Source: a virus
Reading direction: 5' to 3' (one strand)
DNA: 64,000 nucleotides
Virus record (IMG/VR): IMGVR_UViG_3300025000_002059
Span: 23,960 to 87,959 of that record
Each line of letters begins with the position of its first letter. The stretch's first letter is position 1. The notes below the pieces were generated by a model. That model did no database searches. It was not told the DNA's origin and saw only the letters and a list, made by a program, of their open reading frames with translations. This document shows positions 56,114 through 64,000 of this stretch, one piece after another. The position numbers and the translations under genes were made by a program.

Positions 56114-56790
56114 AGTTATTCAAAGAATGTCCCATACCAGAGAAGGAAATCATGTCAAACCTTAATCTTTTTATCAAACGTCAACAATTAACAAGAGTCA
56201 TGTTCATGTACGAGTTATACAAAAAAATCCTGCCATTGCACGGAAATATCATTGAATTTGGAGTTCGATGGGGGCAAGACTTAGTGCTTTTCGAGTGCTT
56301 CAGGGGAATGCTCGAACCATTCAATTATACAAGAAAGATCATCGGATTTGATACGTTCGCAGGATTTCCCAGTGTGACAGAAAATGATCCACATGCCAAA
56401 ATTGGTGATATGGGAGTTACCGAAGGTTATGAAATTTACCTTGATAATTTACTCGATCAGCACGAAAAGGAAAGCCCAATAAGCCAGATCCGGAAACACA
56501 GTCTGGTCAAAGGAGATGTTGTTCAGACGCTTCCTCGATATTTCCATGAACATCAGGAAACGATTATAGCGCTTGCTTACTTTGATTTTGATATCTATGA
56601 GCCTACCAGAATAGCCTTAGAGTTCTGTAAAGATCGACTAATGAAAGGATCAGTCATCGCGTTTGATGAAGCCAATAACGAAAACTGGCCGGGAGAAACG
56701 CTGGCGATTCGTGGTGCTCTTGGAATTGAGAATATTAAACTTGAACGATTCCCATGGTGTCCAACGATGAGTTATATGGTGGTGGAATGA
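56107..56790 (+). CDS. TylF/macrocin O-methyltransferase-like protein
   Basis: 227 residues. NIIEFGVRWGQDLVLFECFR (SAM-binding E-X-G), IIGFDTFAGFPSVTENDPHA, LVKGDVVQTLPRYF and IALAYFDFDIYEPTRIALEF (metal-binding DFD/YEPT) are the TylF pattern. The C-terminus has FDEANNENWPGETLAIRGAL. It probably methylates a sugar hydroxyl. Overlaps neighbours on both sides, showing tight coupling. Confidence 0.85.
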   Translation: MLKLFKECPIPEKEIMSNLNLFIKRQQLTRVMFMYELYKKILPLHGNIIEFGVRWGQDLVLFECFRGMLEPFNYTRKIIGFDTFAGFPSVTENDPHAKIGDMGVTEGYEIYLDNLLDQHEKESPISQIRKHSLVKGDVVQTLPRYFHEHQETIIALAYFDFDIYEPTRIALEFCKDRLMKGSVIAFDEANNENWPGETLAIRGALGIENIKLERFPWCPTMSYMVVE

Positions 56791-57476
56791 TGTTTTCAAA
56801 GGAATGGGAAAACAGATTCAGCCAAGGGAAAAGCCAGTCGACATTTCCATGGACGGACCTAATCAGATATGCGAACAAATTCGGAAAGCCAAGATGGGGA
56901 AATAAAGTCTTGGAACTTGGACCGGGGATAGGGGCAAACATACCATTCTTTCTAGGAAGGGGTATGGATTACTACGCAATCGAGGGAAGCGAATCAGCAG
57001 TAAGATCAATTTTATCCAGATATCCTGAACTTGAAGACAAAGTAATCGTCGGAGACTTTACGCAAAGTCTCTTTTTTGATGGGAAATTTAACATGATCGT
57101 CGATCGAAGTTCAGTCACCCACAACGATACAAAGAGCATTCAGAATACGCTAAAATTGGCAGCAGAAAAACTGGAAGACGATGGACGGTTTATAGGGATT
57201 GATTGGTTTTCATGGGACCACAACGAACGCAGGACCGGGAAAGTTAAAGTGGATGATCCATATACTTATGTTTTTGATTCGGGAAAATTTGAGGAATGTG
57301 GAAGTGTTCATTTCAGTACAGGTGAGCATATCTTTAAACTCTTCAAAGATGCAGGAATGATGTTAGAAATGCTTGAGCACAAGACCATACATCCAAGTAC
57401 CATCGTGAGAAATAAAGTGTCTAGCACTCAAGAAGGAGAAGCGACATGGAATCTATCCGCAAGGAGAAAATTATGA
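56787..57476 (+). CDS. Class I SAM-dependent methyltransferase
   Basis: 229 residues from the ATG overlapping the previous stop. WGNKVLELGPGIGANIPFFL (motif I), YAIEGSESAVRSILSRY (motif II), VIVGDFTQSLFFDGKFNMIV (motif III-like) and FIGIDWFSWDHNERRTGKVK. Typical of small-molecule or sugar methyltransferases in surface polysaccharide clusters. Substrate unknown. Confidence 0.82.
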   Translation: MMFSKEWENRFSQGKSQSTFPWTDLIRYANKFGKPRWGNKVLELGPGIGANIPFFLGRGMDYYAIEGSESAVRSILSRYPELEDKVIVGDFTQSLFFDGKFNMIVDRSSVTHNDTKSIQNTLKLAAEKLEDDGRFIGIDWFSWDHNERRTGKVKVDDPYTYVFDSGKFEECGSVHFSTGEHIFKLFKDAGMMLEMLEHKTIHPSTIVRNKVSSTQEGEATWNLSARRKL

Positions 57477-57730
57477 AAAACTTTAGATTAGGTAGATTTG
57501 AAATTCCAAGAGATGTAATGCTTGATACAACAGAAATTGCTATCGCAATCACAAATGGAATGCTTATCATTCGTGCGGAAATGATGTTCAATACTGATTC
57601 TGTAGAGTATACGGCGATATCACCCATGTTTGATGAGATAGAGAATGGAACAATACCTCCAAGCTATGAGATCATCGTGGAAAAGAAGGATGATGAAATC
57701 AAAGTCAAAGCAATAAGGAAAAGTCCATGA
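57473..57730 (+). CDS. Small hypothetical protein inside the sugar cluster
   Basis: 85 residues from the ATG after AAGGAGAAAATT: FRLGRFEIPRDVMLDTTEIA, IAITNGMLIIRAEMMFNTDS and YEIIVEKKDDEIKVKAIRK. Small beta protein. The stop overlaps the next start (ATGA). Function unknown. Confidence 0.55.
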   Translation: MKNFRLGRFEIPRDVMLDTTEIAIAITNGMLIIRAEMMFNTDSVEYTAISPMFDEIENGTIPPSYEIIVEKKDDEIKVKAIRKSP

Positions 57731-58428
57731 AGACATTAGCGATTATCCCGGCTAGAAGTGGATCAAAGAGACTGGTTCAGAAAAATATGAGAGAAATTAA
57801 TGGGCAGAGTTTACTGGCCCATGCAATTGATACTGCTATCCAAAGCGATGTGTTCTCAGAAATCGTTGTATCGAGCGATTCGAAAGATATATTGGAGAGC
57901 GTCCAACACTTTAATAAAATCGTTTACCATCTTAGGCCACCGAGTCTGAGTGGAGACACGGCTAAACTGAAGACGCTTGTCAGATATCTCATGGAACTTT
58001 ATGCAGCTGAAGAAAACAAGTTCGATATTGTCGCATTGATTATACCGACTTCACCACTTCGGAGATCCGAAGATTTGAGAACGGCAGCGGCACTCATGCG
58101 AAAGAACTATGACAAAATCAATGGAGTCATGAGTGTAGTAAACATGGATCACCCACCGCAGCATACTTTCAGAATTGATTATCAGGGATACATTCAGGCG
58201 ATGTACCCAGAATTCATGGACACGCAATCCCAATTCTTAGAGCAGACATACATACACGATGGCACAATTATCTTCGTAAAGACAGAAAGCTTTCTGAAAT
58301 ATGAAGATTTTTATATGCCAAATGTGATGCCTTATTATATCAATCCGGAAAGATCCATTGACATAAACACTGAATTTGATTTAAAAATAGCTGAATTTTT
58401 AATGGGGGGAAGGAAAAGTGGGAGATAA
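57727..58428 (+). CDS. neuA: CMP-nonulosonic acid cytidylyltransferase (NeuA/PseF/LegF-like)
   Basis: 233 residues. LAIIPARSGSKRLVQKNMRE is the CTP-binding motif, IVVSSDSKDILESV and LRPPSLSGDTA follow, then ALIIPTSPLRRSEDLRTAAA. It activates the nine-carbon acid as CMP sugar for a glycosyltransferase. A single activating enzyme for two synthases implies loose specificity or a common product. Confidence 0.92.
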   Translation: MKTLAIIPARSGSKRLVQKNMREINGQSLLAHAIDTAIQSDVFSEIVVSSDSKDILESVQHFNKIVYHLRPPSLSGDTAKLKTLVRYLMELYAAEENKFDIVALIIPTSPLRRSEDLRTAAALMRKNYDKINGVMSVVNMDHPPQHTFRIDYQGYIQAMYPEFMDTQSQFLEQTYIHDGTIIFVKTESFLKYEDFYMPNVMPYYINPERSIDINTEFDLKIAEFLMGGRKSGR

Positions 58429-58648
58429 GTGGGATCGAAAGACCGGATTCTGCTGTGCAACATGTGCATTCTATGCGCCTAAGACTTTAGAGATCGGACG
58501 ATGCCGAAGAAACGCACCAACGATGAATGGCTATCCTGTTGTTTATGCAAACCACGATTGGTGTGGGGACCACAAACTAGACACCAATCCCAGTAGGGTA
58601 AGATTTGAAGAACAGCAGAAGGAAGTTCAGCCAGAATATAATATTTGA
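58418..58648 (+). CDS. Small zinc-binding phage protein
   Basis: 76 residues from a GTG after GGGGGAAGG. FCCATCAFYAPKTLEIGRCR, RNAPTMNGYPVV and DWCGDHK form a recurrent phage pattern (C-TC-F--------GRCRR-AP and DWCG-H). Likely zinc binding. It overlaps the cytidylyltransferase end and is a phage gene lying within the sugar cargo. Confidence 0.68.
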   Translation: MGDKWDRKTGFCCATCAFYAPKTLEIGRCRRNAPTMNGYPVVYANHDWCGDHKLDTNPSRVRFEEQQKEVQPEYNI

Positions 58649-58668
58649 GTCTGGAAAGAAGTGGATAT

Positions 58669-59373
58669 ATGAGCAATATTCTAATTGTAGCTGCGCATCC
58701 AGACGACGAAATATTAGGATGCGGCGGAATGATGGCTAGGGTTACGCGTTCTGATTCTCAAAGAGTATCAGTCGGATATTTGAGTTACGGACTGACATCG
58801 CGCCAAGAATCAGAAACACTAGCCGAATTCGAGAAGGAAAAAGTTAAGGACCGATCACGAAATGCCATGGAAGCATTGACCGGAATATCAAAACAGGAAA
58901 TGAGAAAGCATCTTAAATTTGCCAATTTTCCAGACAATAAATTTGATACAGTGCCACTTCTTGACATAGTAAAGCAAATTGAGAAGTGGATACAGGAAAT
59001 AAAACCAGATATTATATTCACGCATTCGCAGAAGGATCTAAATATTGACCATTGTCTAACGCACCGAGCGGTCCTCACGGCAACACGACCAATTAAGGGA
59101 AACCACAGTGTCAAGACGATTTATTCTTTTTCAATTCCATCGAGCACAGAGTGGACATTTGGGGCATTCGGAGTATTCGCTCCAAATATCTTTGTAGACA
59201 TTACCGGAATGACAGCAGCTAAAGCTAAAGCATTAAAATGCTACGATACAGAGATTAGACAATTTCCACATCCACGATCGGAAGAATATATGCATTTCCA
59301 AGCTTTTTATATGGGTTCGATCGTTGGAATGGATGAAGCAGAAGGATATGAAATGGTTAGAGGGTTTATTTAA
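58669..59373 (+). CDS. PIG-L/LmbE family deacetylase
   Basis: 234 residues from the ATG after AAGAAGTGG. ILIVAAHPDDEILGCGGMMA is the zinc-binding AHPDDE motif, ITFTHS-type IIFTHSQKDLNIDHCLTHRA supplies the other His residues. The family removes N-acetyl groups from sugars such as GlcNAc. In a nonulosonic acid cluster it may free an amine for another acyl group. Length is normal. Confidence 0.9.
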   Translation: MSNILIVAAHPDDEILGCGGMMARVTRSDSQRVSVGYLSYGLTSRQESETLAEFEKEKVKDRSRNAMEALTGISKQEMRKHLKFANFPDNKFDTVPLLDIVKQIEKWIQEIKPDIIFTHSQKDLNIDHCLTHRAVLTATRPIKGNHSVKTIYSFSIPSSTEWTFGAFGVFAPNIFVDITGMTAAKAKALKCYDTEIRQFPHPRSEEYMHFQAFYMGSIVGMDEAEGYEMVRGFI

Positions 59374-59464
59374 AAATTTAGTGGGGGCGGTTCTAAAGGA
59401 TCCACGAATAGCTTCCGCACTAGTTGGATTCTTGAGTGACGCTAGGGGGACTGCAGCGCAATAA
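59348..59464 (+). CDS. Possible small amphipathic peptide
   Basis: 38 residues overlapping the deacetylase end: MKWLEGLFKNLVGAVLKDPR, then IASALVGFLSDARGTAAQ. GAAGG directly precedes the ATG. Composition is helix-forming and amphipathic. Reality uncertain. Confidence 0.4.
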   Translation: MKWLEGLFKNLVGAVLKDPRIASALVGFLSDARGTAAQ

Positions 59465-59515
59465 GCCGGGCAGAGATGCGCACATTAAATCTTCTCAATT
59501 TGTGGAGATGAAATT

Positions 59516-60847
59516 TTGAGAAAATTAGTAGAGAAACTTAGATTGTTGAGTAGCAGGCAGAAAGAAGAGATTATAAAGAAATTATCAGACGAAGAAATCC
59601 TTGCTCTTTATTATGATTGGGAAGGAGTGTGGTCAAGACCTAGTCAAGTTGAGCCAGCTGGAGACTGGACATACTGGTTGATTCTTGCTGGTAGGGGATG
59701 GGGAAAGACCAAAACAGCAGCAGAATGGATTAGAAAAAGGGTTTGCACATTAGAGTCAAAACACATCGCACTCGTAGCACCAAGGGCATCGGACATTAGG
59801 GACATCATGATAGAGGGACCAAGCGGAATCCTTAATGTATTTCCACCAAATCAAAGACCAAACTATGAGCCATCAAAAAGAAAGATCACATTCCATACCG
59901 GGGCAGTAGCCATAACATACTCCGGAGATGAGCCGGACCAATTGCGGGGACCAAATGTGGATACAGCATGGGTCGATGAATTAGCCAGTATCCCAAAACA
60001 AGAGCAAGTCCTAGATATGATTGCTTTCTGTTTGAGGATTGGTGTTAACCCAAGGTGTGTGATAACCACTACGCCAAGACCAACGAGAACGATCAAACGA
60101 TTAATCCGGGAAGATAATACTTGCATAACGAGAGGGTCCACCTTTGAAAACAGAGATAACTTATCGACTGTTTTTTTTAGTTCAATCATTGAACGCTATA
60201 AAAATACTAGGATTGGAAAGCAAGAATTATATGGAGAAATTCTAGATGACAATCCAAAGGCTTTATGGAAAGAGAAAATAATCGAGGAATCACGAGTTAT
60301 AAAGCATCCGGAATTAAGAAGGATTGTAATCGGAGTCGATCCAGCCGCCACAGCTAATAAAAATTCTGATGAAACAGGAATTATCGCGGTTGGAAAAGGG
60401 AATGATGGTCATTTTTATATCTTGGATGATAAGTCATTGAAGGACAGTCCAGCCGGATGGGGGAAGGCTGTCGTTTCTGTTTATTATAAATACAAGGCAG
60501 ATAGAGTCATAGGTGAAGTCAATCAAGGCGGGGATATGGTCGAATATGTGCTCAAGACCATCGATAGATATGTGAGTTTCAAAGCAATCCATGCGTCAAG
60601 GGGAAAAAAGTTAAGAGCGGAGCCAATAGCAGCACTTTATGAGCAGCATAAATGCCATCATGTAGGTACATTTCCGGACCTCGAAACTCAAATGACAAAC
60701 TGGGATCCGGAGAATGATGTAGAGTCACCTGATCGAGTCGATGCTTTGTGTTGGGCTATCTGGGAACTAATGGACGGTCCCAAGAAACTAAGCAAATACA
60801 ATCCATCTGGAATCGAGGACTTTAAACGAGAGAGTCCTCATATTTAA
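59516..60847 (+). CDS. terL: Terminase large subunit
   Basis: 443 residues from a TTG after GGAGATG. ATPase: WLILAGRGWGKTKTAAEWIR (Walker A-like), PDQLRGPNVDTAWVDELASI (Walker B region) and the coupling motif TTTPRPTRTIKRLIRED. Nuclease: RIVIGVDPAATANKNSDETG (RNase-H-like Asp) and SPDRVDALCWAIWELM. It pumps DNA into the prohead and cuts concatemers. The gene is separated from terS by about 13 kb of sugar and other cargo genes. Confidence 0.95.
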   Translation: MRKLVEKLRLLSSRQKEEIIKKLSDEEILALYYDWEGVWSRPSQVEPAGDWTYWLILAGRGWGKTKTAAEWIRKRVCTLESKHIALVAPRASDIRDIMIEGPSGILNVFPPNQRPNYEPSKRKITFHTGAVAITYSGDEPDQLRGPNVDTAWVDELASIPKQEQVLDMIAFCLRIGVNPRCVITTTPRPTRTIKRLIREDNTCITRGSTFENRDNLSTVFFSSIIERYKNTRIGKQELYGEILDDNPKALWKEKIIEESRVIKHPELRRIVIGVDPAATANKNSDETGIIAVGKGNDGHFYILDDKSLKDSPAGWGKAVVSVYYKYKADRVIGEVNQGGDMVEYVLKTIDRYVSFKAIHASRGKKLRAEPIAALYEQHKCHHVGTFPDLETQMTNWDPENDVESPDRVDALCWAIWELMDGPKKLSKYNPSGIEDFKRESPHI

Positions 60848-60891
60848 ATTTTGGGCAAAATTGAAAATGATTTACAAAAGGAGTTGAGGTA

Positions 60892-61101
60892 ATGGATAAG
60901 CTATTAGAACACTGGCAAGCCATGGCGGTTATAGTACTTGAGGAAAGACAGATAGAAAAAGAGTGTTTGCGAACCAACATTAAGATTGATGTTGTCAAGC
61001 GGATAGCCGATTCAACGTCATGGTCCTTAAGGAAATCATTTGAATTTTGCCTTCGCGAGAAGGAGGGAAATCAAAGATGGCCCTGCCAAATGATCCTTTA
61101 A
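60892..61101 (+). CDS. Small hypothetical protein between terL and portal
   Basis: 69 residues: LEHWQAMAVIVLEERQIEKE, NIKIDVVKRIADSTSWSLRK. It overlaps the portal start by 25 bp. Ribosome site AGGAGTTGAGG. Function unknown. Confidence 0.55.
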   Translation: MDKLLEHWQAMAVIVLEERQIEKECLRTNIKIDVVKRIADSTSWSLRKSFEFCLREKEGNQRWPCQMIL

Positions 61102-62402
61102 ACAAAAACGTAGGTAATCAGAAGATCACGCCACAGATCGCCACAAGGGAACTTGGCCGGACAGGACTTATTGAATATGATGGCTATGTTTATGAAGAAC
61201 AATTAAGGCAGTTATCCAGCTTTGACGTAAGGGTCCGAGTTTACCGGGAAATGTCTGAAAACGATAGTGTTATCGGAGCAATTTTATTTGTCATTGATAT
61301 GCTTATTAGACAGGTAACATGGCGGGTTCAGGCCGGGGGTGGAACTCCAGAGGATGAAGAAGCAAAGAAATTTCTGGAAAGTTGTTTACAGGATATGTCC
61401 TCGACATGGGAAGATACCATATCGGAGATCATGTCCTTTTTAGTTTATGGGTTTTCATACCATGAAATCGTTTACAAAAGGCGGCTGGGAGAAAATAAAG
61501 ATCCAACTAAGAATAGTCGTTTTAATGATGGCCGGATAGGATGGAGAAAAATACCTATCAGAGCACAAGAAACTCTATGGCGCTGGCTATTTGATGATGA
61601 AGGCGGCATTCATGGGATGGTTCAGCTTCCACCACCGGATTATAGAATAAGAACCATACCCATTGAAAAAGCTTTATTATTCAGAACAGCCATCCATAAA
61701 AATAACCCAGAAGGACGATCAATCTTAAGAATTGCCTATCGCACATGGTATATAAAAAAGCGAATAGAAACATTTGAAGCCATCGGAATTGAGCGGGAAT
61801 TGGCCGGATATCCAGTGGTTTATGTTCCGGTTGAATGGACGGACATTAATGCAACACAAGGTGAAAAAGATGCTTATGCCCAAATGAAAAAGCTCGTTAC
61901 CAACATAAGACGCGATGAACAAGAAGGTGCCGTTCTTCCTGCGATTTATGATGAGCAAAATAATCAGTTGGTGCGCTTGGAACTTTTAACGAGCGGCGGT
62001 CGAAGGAACTTTGATACAAGCCAAATTATAACAAGACTAGATCAACGACTTGCCATGACTGTTATGGCAGATTTCATACTTTTGGGGACAGCAACACCGA
62101 ATGGTAGCTTTGCACTGAGTGCAGATAAGACGCGACTCTTCAGTATGGCATTGGGAACATGGCTGGATTCAATAGCCGCAACCTTCAATCGCTATGCAAT
62201 CCCAAGACTATTCTCACTCAATAATTTCAAGTTAGAGAAACTTCCAACATTGGAACATGCCGATATTGATAATCCAGACCTTAAGGATCTTGGAGAGTAT
62301 CTTGGTAAGCTGGCAGGGGCCGGAGCTCCTTTATTCCCAGATGAGGACCTAGAAGATTATCTCAGGGAAGTCGCTGGGATGCCACTTACTAAAAAGGAAT
62401 GA
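61077..62402 (+). CDS. DUF935-type portal protein
   Basis: 441 residues from the ATG after AAGGAGGGAAATC. RVYREMSENDSVIGAILFVI, DMLIRQVTWRVQAGGGTPED and VYGFSYHEIVYKRR are blocks of DUF935/Mu gp29-like portals; FALSADKTRLFSMALGTWLD lies in the stem region. It forms the dodecameric vertex through which DNA enters the capsid. Its stop overlaps the head protein start. Confidence 0.9.
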   Translation: MALPNDPLNKNVGNQKITPQIATRELGRTGLIEYDGYVYEEQLRQLSSFDVRVRVYREMSENDSVIGAILFVIDMLIRQVTWRVQAGGGTPEDEEAKKFLESCLQDMSSTWEDTISEIMSFLVYGFSYHEIVYKRRLGENKDPTKNSRFNDGRIGWRKIPIRAQETLWRWLFDDEGGIHGMVQLPPPDYRIRTIPIEKALLFRTAIHKNNPEGRSILRIAYRTWYIKKRIETFEAIGIERELAGYPVVYVPVEWTDINATQGEKDAYAQMKKLVTNIRRDEQEGAVLPAIYDEQNNQLVRLELLTSGGRRNFDTSQIITRLDQRLAMTVMADFILLGTATPNGSFALSADKTRLFSMALGTWLDSIAATFNRYAIPRLFSLNNFKLEKLPTLEHADIDNPDLKDLGEYLGKLAGAGAPLFPDEDLEDYLREVAGMPLTKKE

Positions 62403-62407
62403 CGGTC

Positions 62408-63325
62408 ATGTTTATATTTAGAGAGCCGAAAATTATCGAGATTTACAAAGAGCGAGCAGAAGATATTGAATGGAGATCATTGCATGGGATAGCGGATCAG
62501 GCAAAGCCGGAGATGATCGAAGCATTCCAAAAAGCCGTAGAGCGGACCAAAGCCGATATGAATCTTACTGAATTAGAGCAAGCAATGCTGATAGCTAATG
62601 TGGAAATTGCTCTTAATACTATTCCGTGGGAAACATTTATTTCTGAACTTGCCAGTATAGGGATAATTTATAAGACTATCTTTGATAGGGCGGGAAATAA
62701 ATCAATCGATTATCTGCCGGATGATATAGAACTTAAGGCAAGTTTTAATACTTTAAATCCTAAATCCTTGGATTATATTAAAGATCACACAGGGGAATTA
62801 ATTGTGGAAATAACTGAGCAAACCCAATTAGCAGTAAGAGCAATAATCAATGATGCGTTTATTGAAGGGTTACATCCTTATCAGTCCGCAAGGGAAATCA
62901 AAAAAATTGTTGGACTTACTGAGCGCCAAGCAAAAGCGGTCAACAATCTCCGAAAGAGTTTGATTATCCAGAAATTATCAGACAAAGTTATCGAACAAAG
63001 AACGAAGGCGTATGCTCGCAGATTGCTTATTTACAGATCAAATAATATTGCGAGAACCGAGACAATCAATGCAGCAAATAGAGGGCAACAAGCGCTATGG
63101 GAACAAACTGAGGAACAAGGATTAATTAATAGGGCAACGGCAAGACGCAAATGGATTACAACACCAGATGATCGTTTGTGTCAGTGGTGTAAGTCATTGG
63201 ATGGAAAAATAGTGGGGTTAGGTGAAGAATTTGGAACACCAATCATTTCAGGGATCAATTATACAGCGCTCACACCAACCTTACATCCGAGTTGTAGGTG
63301 TGCACTTGGCCTAGTTTTTATCTAA
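62408..63325 (+). CDS. Phage Mu gpF-like minor head protein
   Basis: 305 residues from the ATG spaced 10 bp after AAAAAGGA; an ATG at 62399 overlapping the portal stop is the other choice. The C-terminal half is the Mu F/SPP1 gp7 domain: NNIARTETINAANRGQQALW, RKWITTPDDRLCQWCKSLDG and LHPSCRCALGLVFI with conserved Cys and His. It is a minor capsid or DNA-ejection protein placed after the portal as usual. Confidence 0.9.
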   Translation: MFIFREPKIIEIYKERAEDIEWRSLHGIADQAKPEMIEAFQKAVERTKADMNLTELEQAMLIANVEIALNTIPWETFISELASIGIIYKTIFDRAGNKSIDYLPDDIELKASFNTLNPKSLDYIKDHTGELIVEITEQTQLAVRAIINDAFIEGLHPYQSAREIKKIVGLTERQAKAVNNLRKSLIIQKLSDKVIEQRTKAYARRLLIYRSNNIARTETINAANRGQQALWEQTEEQGLINRATARRKWITTPDDRLCQWCKSLDGKIVGLGEEFGTPIISGINYTALTPTLHPSCRCALGLVFI

Positions 63326-63365
63326 AATTAAAAAACCATATTTATTTTAGGGGGGTAAAATTTTT

Positions 63366-63641
63366 ATGGGAACACAGGACCATATTCTAAAAAGAACGAT
63401 TGCTGAAGCTCATTATATCATCGAGAATCGAGCAACCATACGTGAAACGGCAGCAGCTTTCAATGTTAGTAAGAGCACCGTCCACAGAGACGTTAAAAAA
63501 TTTCTAGAGGAATTAGATCTTAATTTATATGGTAAAGTTATCCATATTATAGACATCAATCTTTCAGAGCGACATATGCGAGGTGGGGAAGCAAACAAGC
63601 AGAAGTCGATTGAGCGTCATGCAAAGGCCGTTAATCGATGA
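63366..63641 (+). CDS. spoIIID: SpoIIID-like sporulation transcription regulator
   Basis: 91 residues. IENRATIRETAAAFNVSKST then VHRDVKKFLEELDLNLYGKV is the SpoIIID helix-turn-helix, and INLSERHMRGGEANKQKSIE matches the conserved RH-RGG-AT-K region that follows in SpoIIID. In Bacillus and Clostridium, SpoIIID acts in the mother cell together with SigE and promotes SigK. Finding it in a head-gene operon is unusual. With the SigE/K-like sigma gene at 50971, it suggests interference with sporulation or use of sporulation timing. Confidence 0.88.
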   Translation: MGTQDHILKRTIAEAHYIIENRATIRETAAAFNVSKSTVHRDVKKFLEELDLNLYGKVIHIIDINLSERHMRGGEANKQKSIERHAKAVNR

Positions 63642-63994
63642 AGTATCCGCCAATTATTGCAGTGGATTTCGATGGGACGATTACCAAGGAAAATGACTTT
63701 CCAAACTTAGGTGAACTTATGCCGGGGGCTAAAGAAGTCATAAACGAATTACATTCATACGGATGCATTATCATTTTATGGACCTGTAGAACTGACAGTT
63801 ATCTTGAACAAGCCATAAACTATTGCAACCAATGTGGAATTCATATTGACTATGCGAATCAGAACTATCCATCCATTCAGGGATATGCATACCCCAAAAT
63901 ATATGCCGATTATTATATCGATGATCTAAATATCGGGGGATTCCCCGGATGGCACAATGTCCGAGAAACCATATTCCAACGAGAGGGGTTTTGA
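63638..63994 (+). CDS. HAD-superfamily hydrolase, short BT0820-like form
   Basis: 118 residues. IIAVDFDGTITKEND is HAD motif I (D-X-D nucleophile), IIILWTCRTDSYLEQAI motif II, and YADYYIDDLNIGGFPGW motif IV. The cap domain is minimal. Small stand-alone HAD phosphatases of this group occur in phages; the substrate is unknown. It overlaps the previous stop (ATGA) and ends 6 bp before the window edge. Confidence 0.85.
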   Translation: MKYPPIIAVDFDGTITKENDFPNLGELMPGAKEVINELHSYGCIIILWTCRTDSYLEQAINYCNQCGIHIDYANQNYPSIQGYAYPKIYADYYIDDLNIGGFPGWHNVRETIFQREGF

Positions 63995-64000
63995 TGGGCA

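Overview
This window is part of a double-stranded DNA tailed phage that probably infects an endospore-forming Firmicute. Reasons: strong GGAGG ribosome sites with frequent TTG starts, AT-rich DNA with modular phage operons, a terminase/portal/Mu-F-type head module, holin and amidase lysis genes, and homologues of two mother-cell sporulation regulators (a SigE/SigK-like sigma factor and a SpoIIID-like protein). Packaging and head genes run off the right end and the left end is entered inside a virion gene, so the genome is larger than 64 kb. A ParA/ribbon-helix-helix partition pair, a cI/Cro-like switch and only a short tyrosine recombinase suggest a lifestyle that may include a plasmid-like prophage state (inference).

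Layout. 1-5.2 kb (+): virion, adhesin and holin genes ending at a strong terminator. 5.2-13.5 kb (-): many small early genes driven by seven near-identical promoters, including an amidoligase/GGCT pair and a DUF932 gene. 13.6-20.4 kb (+): YefM/YoeB toxin-antitoxin, winged-helix initiator-like proteins with DnaA boxes, ParA/RHH, and a protein carrying an IS110-type Transposase_20 helix-hairpin-helix domain. 20.4-24.4 kb: a long repeat array with three embedded genes and one structured RNA-like module. 24.4-34 kb: recombinase, radical SAM protein, cI/Cro switch, YqaJ exonuclease and RecT. 34-34.6 kb: AT-rich octamer repeats and large dyads. 34.8-37.4 kb: a second repeat array that has its own promoter and terminator. 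37.5-43.2 kb (+): replisome organiser with origin iterons inside the gene, DnaC-type loader, small genes, amidase. 43.4-64 kb (+): ParB-methyltransferase, RinA/ArpU-like regulator, small terminase, Acb2-like anti-CBASS protein, then about 13 kb of cargo for nonulosonic acid sugars (with an HNH gene, a third repeat array, a second ParB-methyltransferase and the sigma factor), then large terminase, portal, head protein, SpoIIID-like protein and a HAD hydrolase.

The most unusual content is the three noncoding arrays. A 10-bp motif close to RARYGARYCA recurs every 36 bp (mostly 35-38), with a weaker related motif (about GANAGYAYCA) halfway between at 18 bp. By length there are roughly 130-140 units, all in the same orientation. 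They lie beside the Transposase_20-domain gene, beside putative origin-like repeats and beside a ParB-methyltransferase. Inside array 1 is a roughly 290-nt element that reproduces both loops of the 23S rRNA GTPase-associated centre. I know of no described system with these properties, but I could not search databases.
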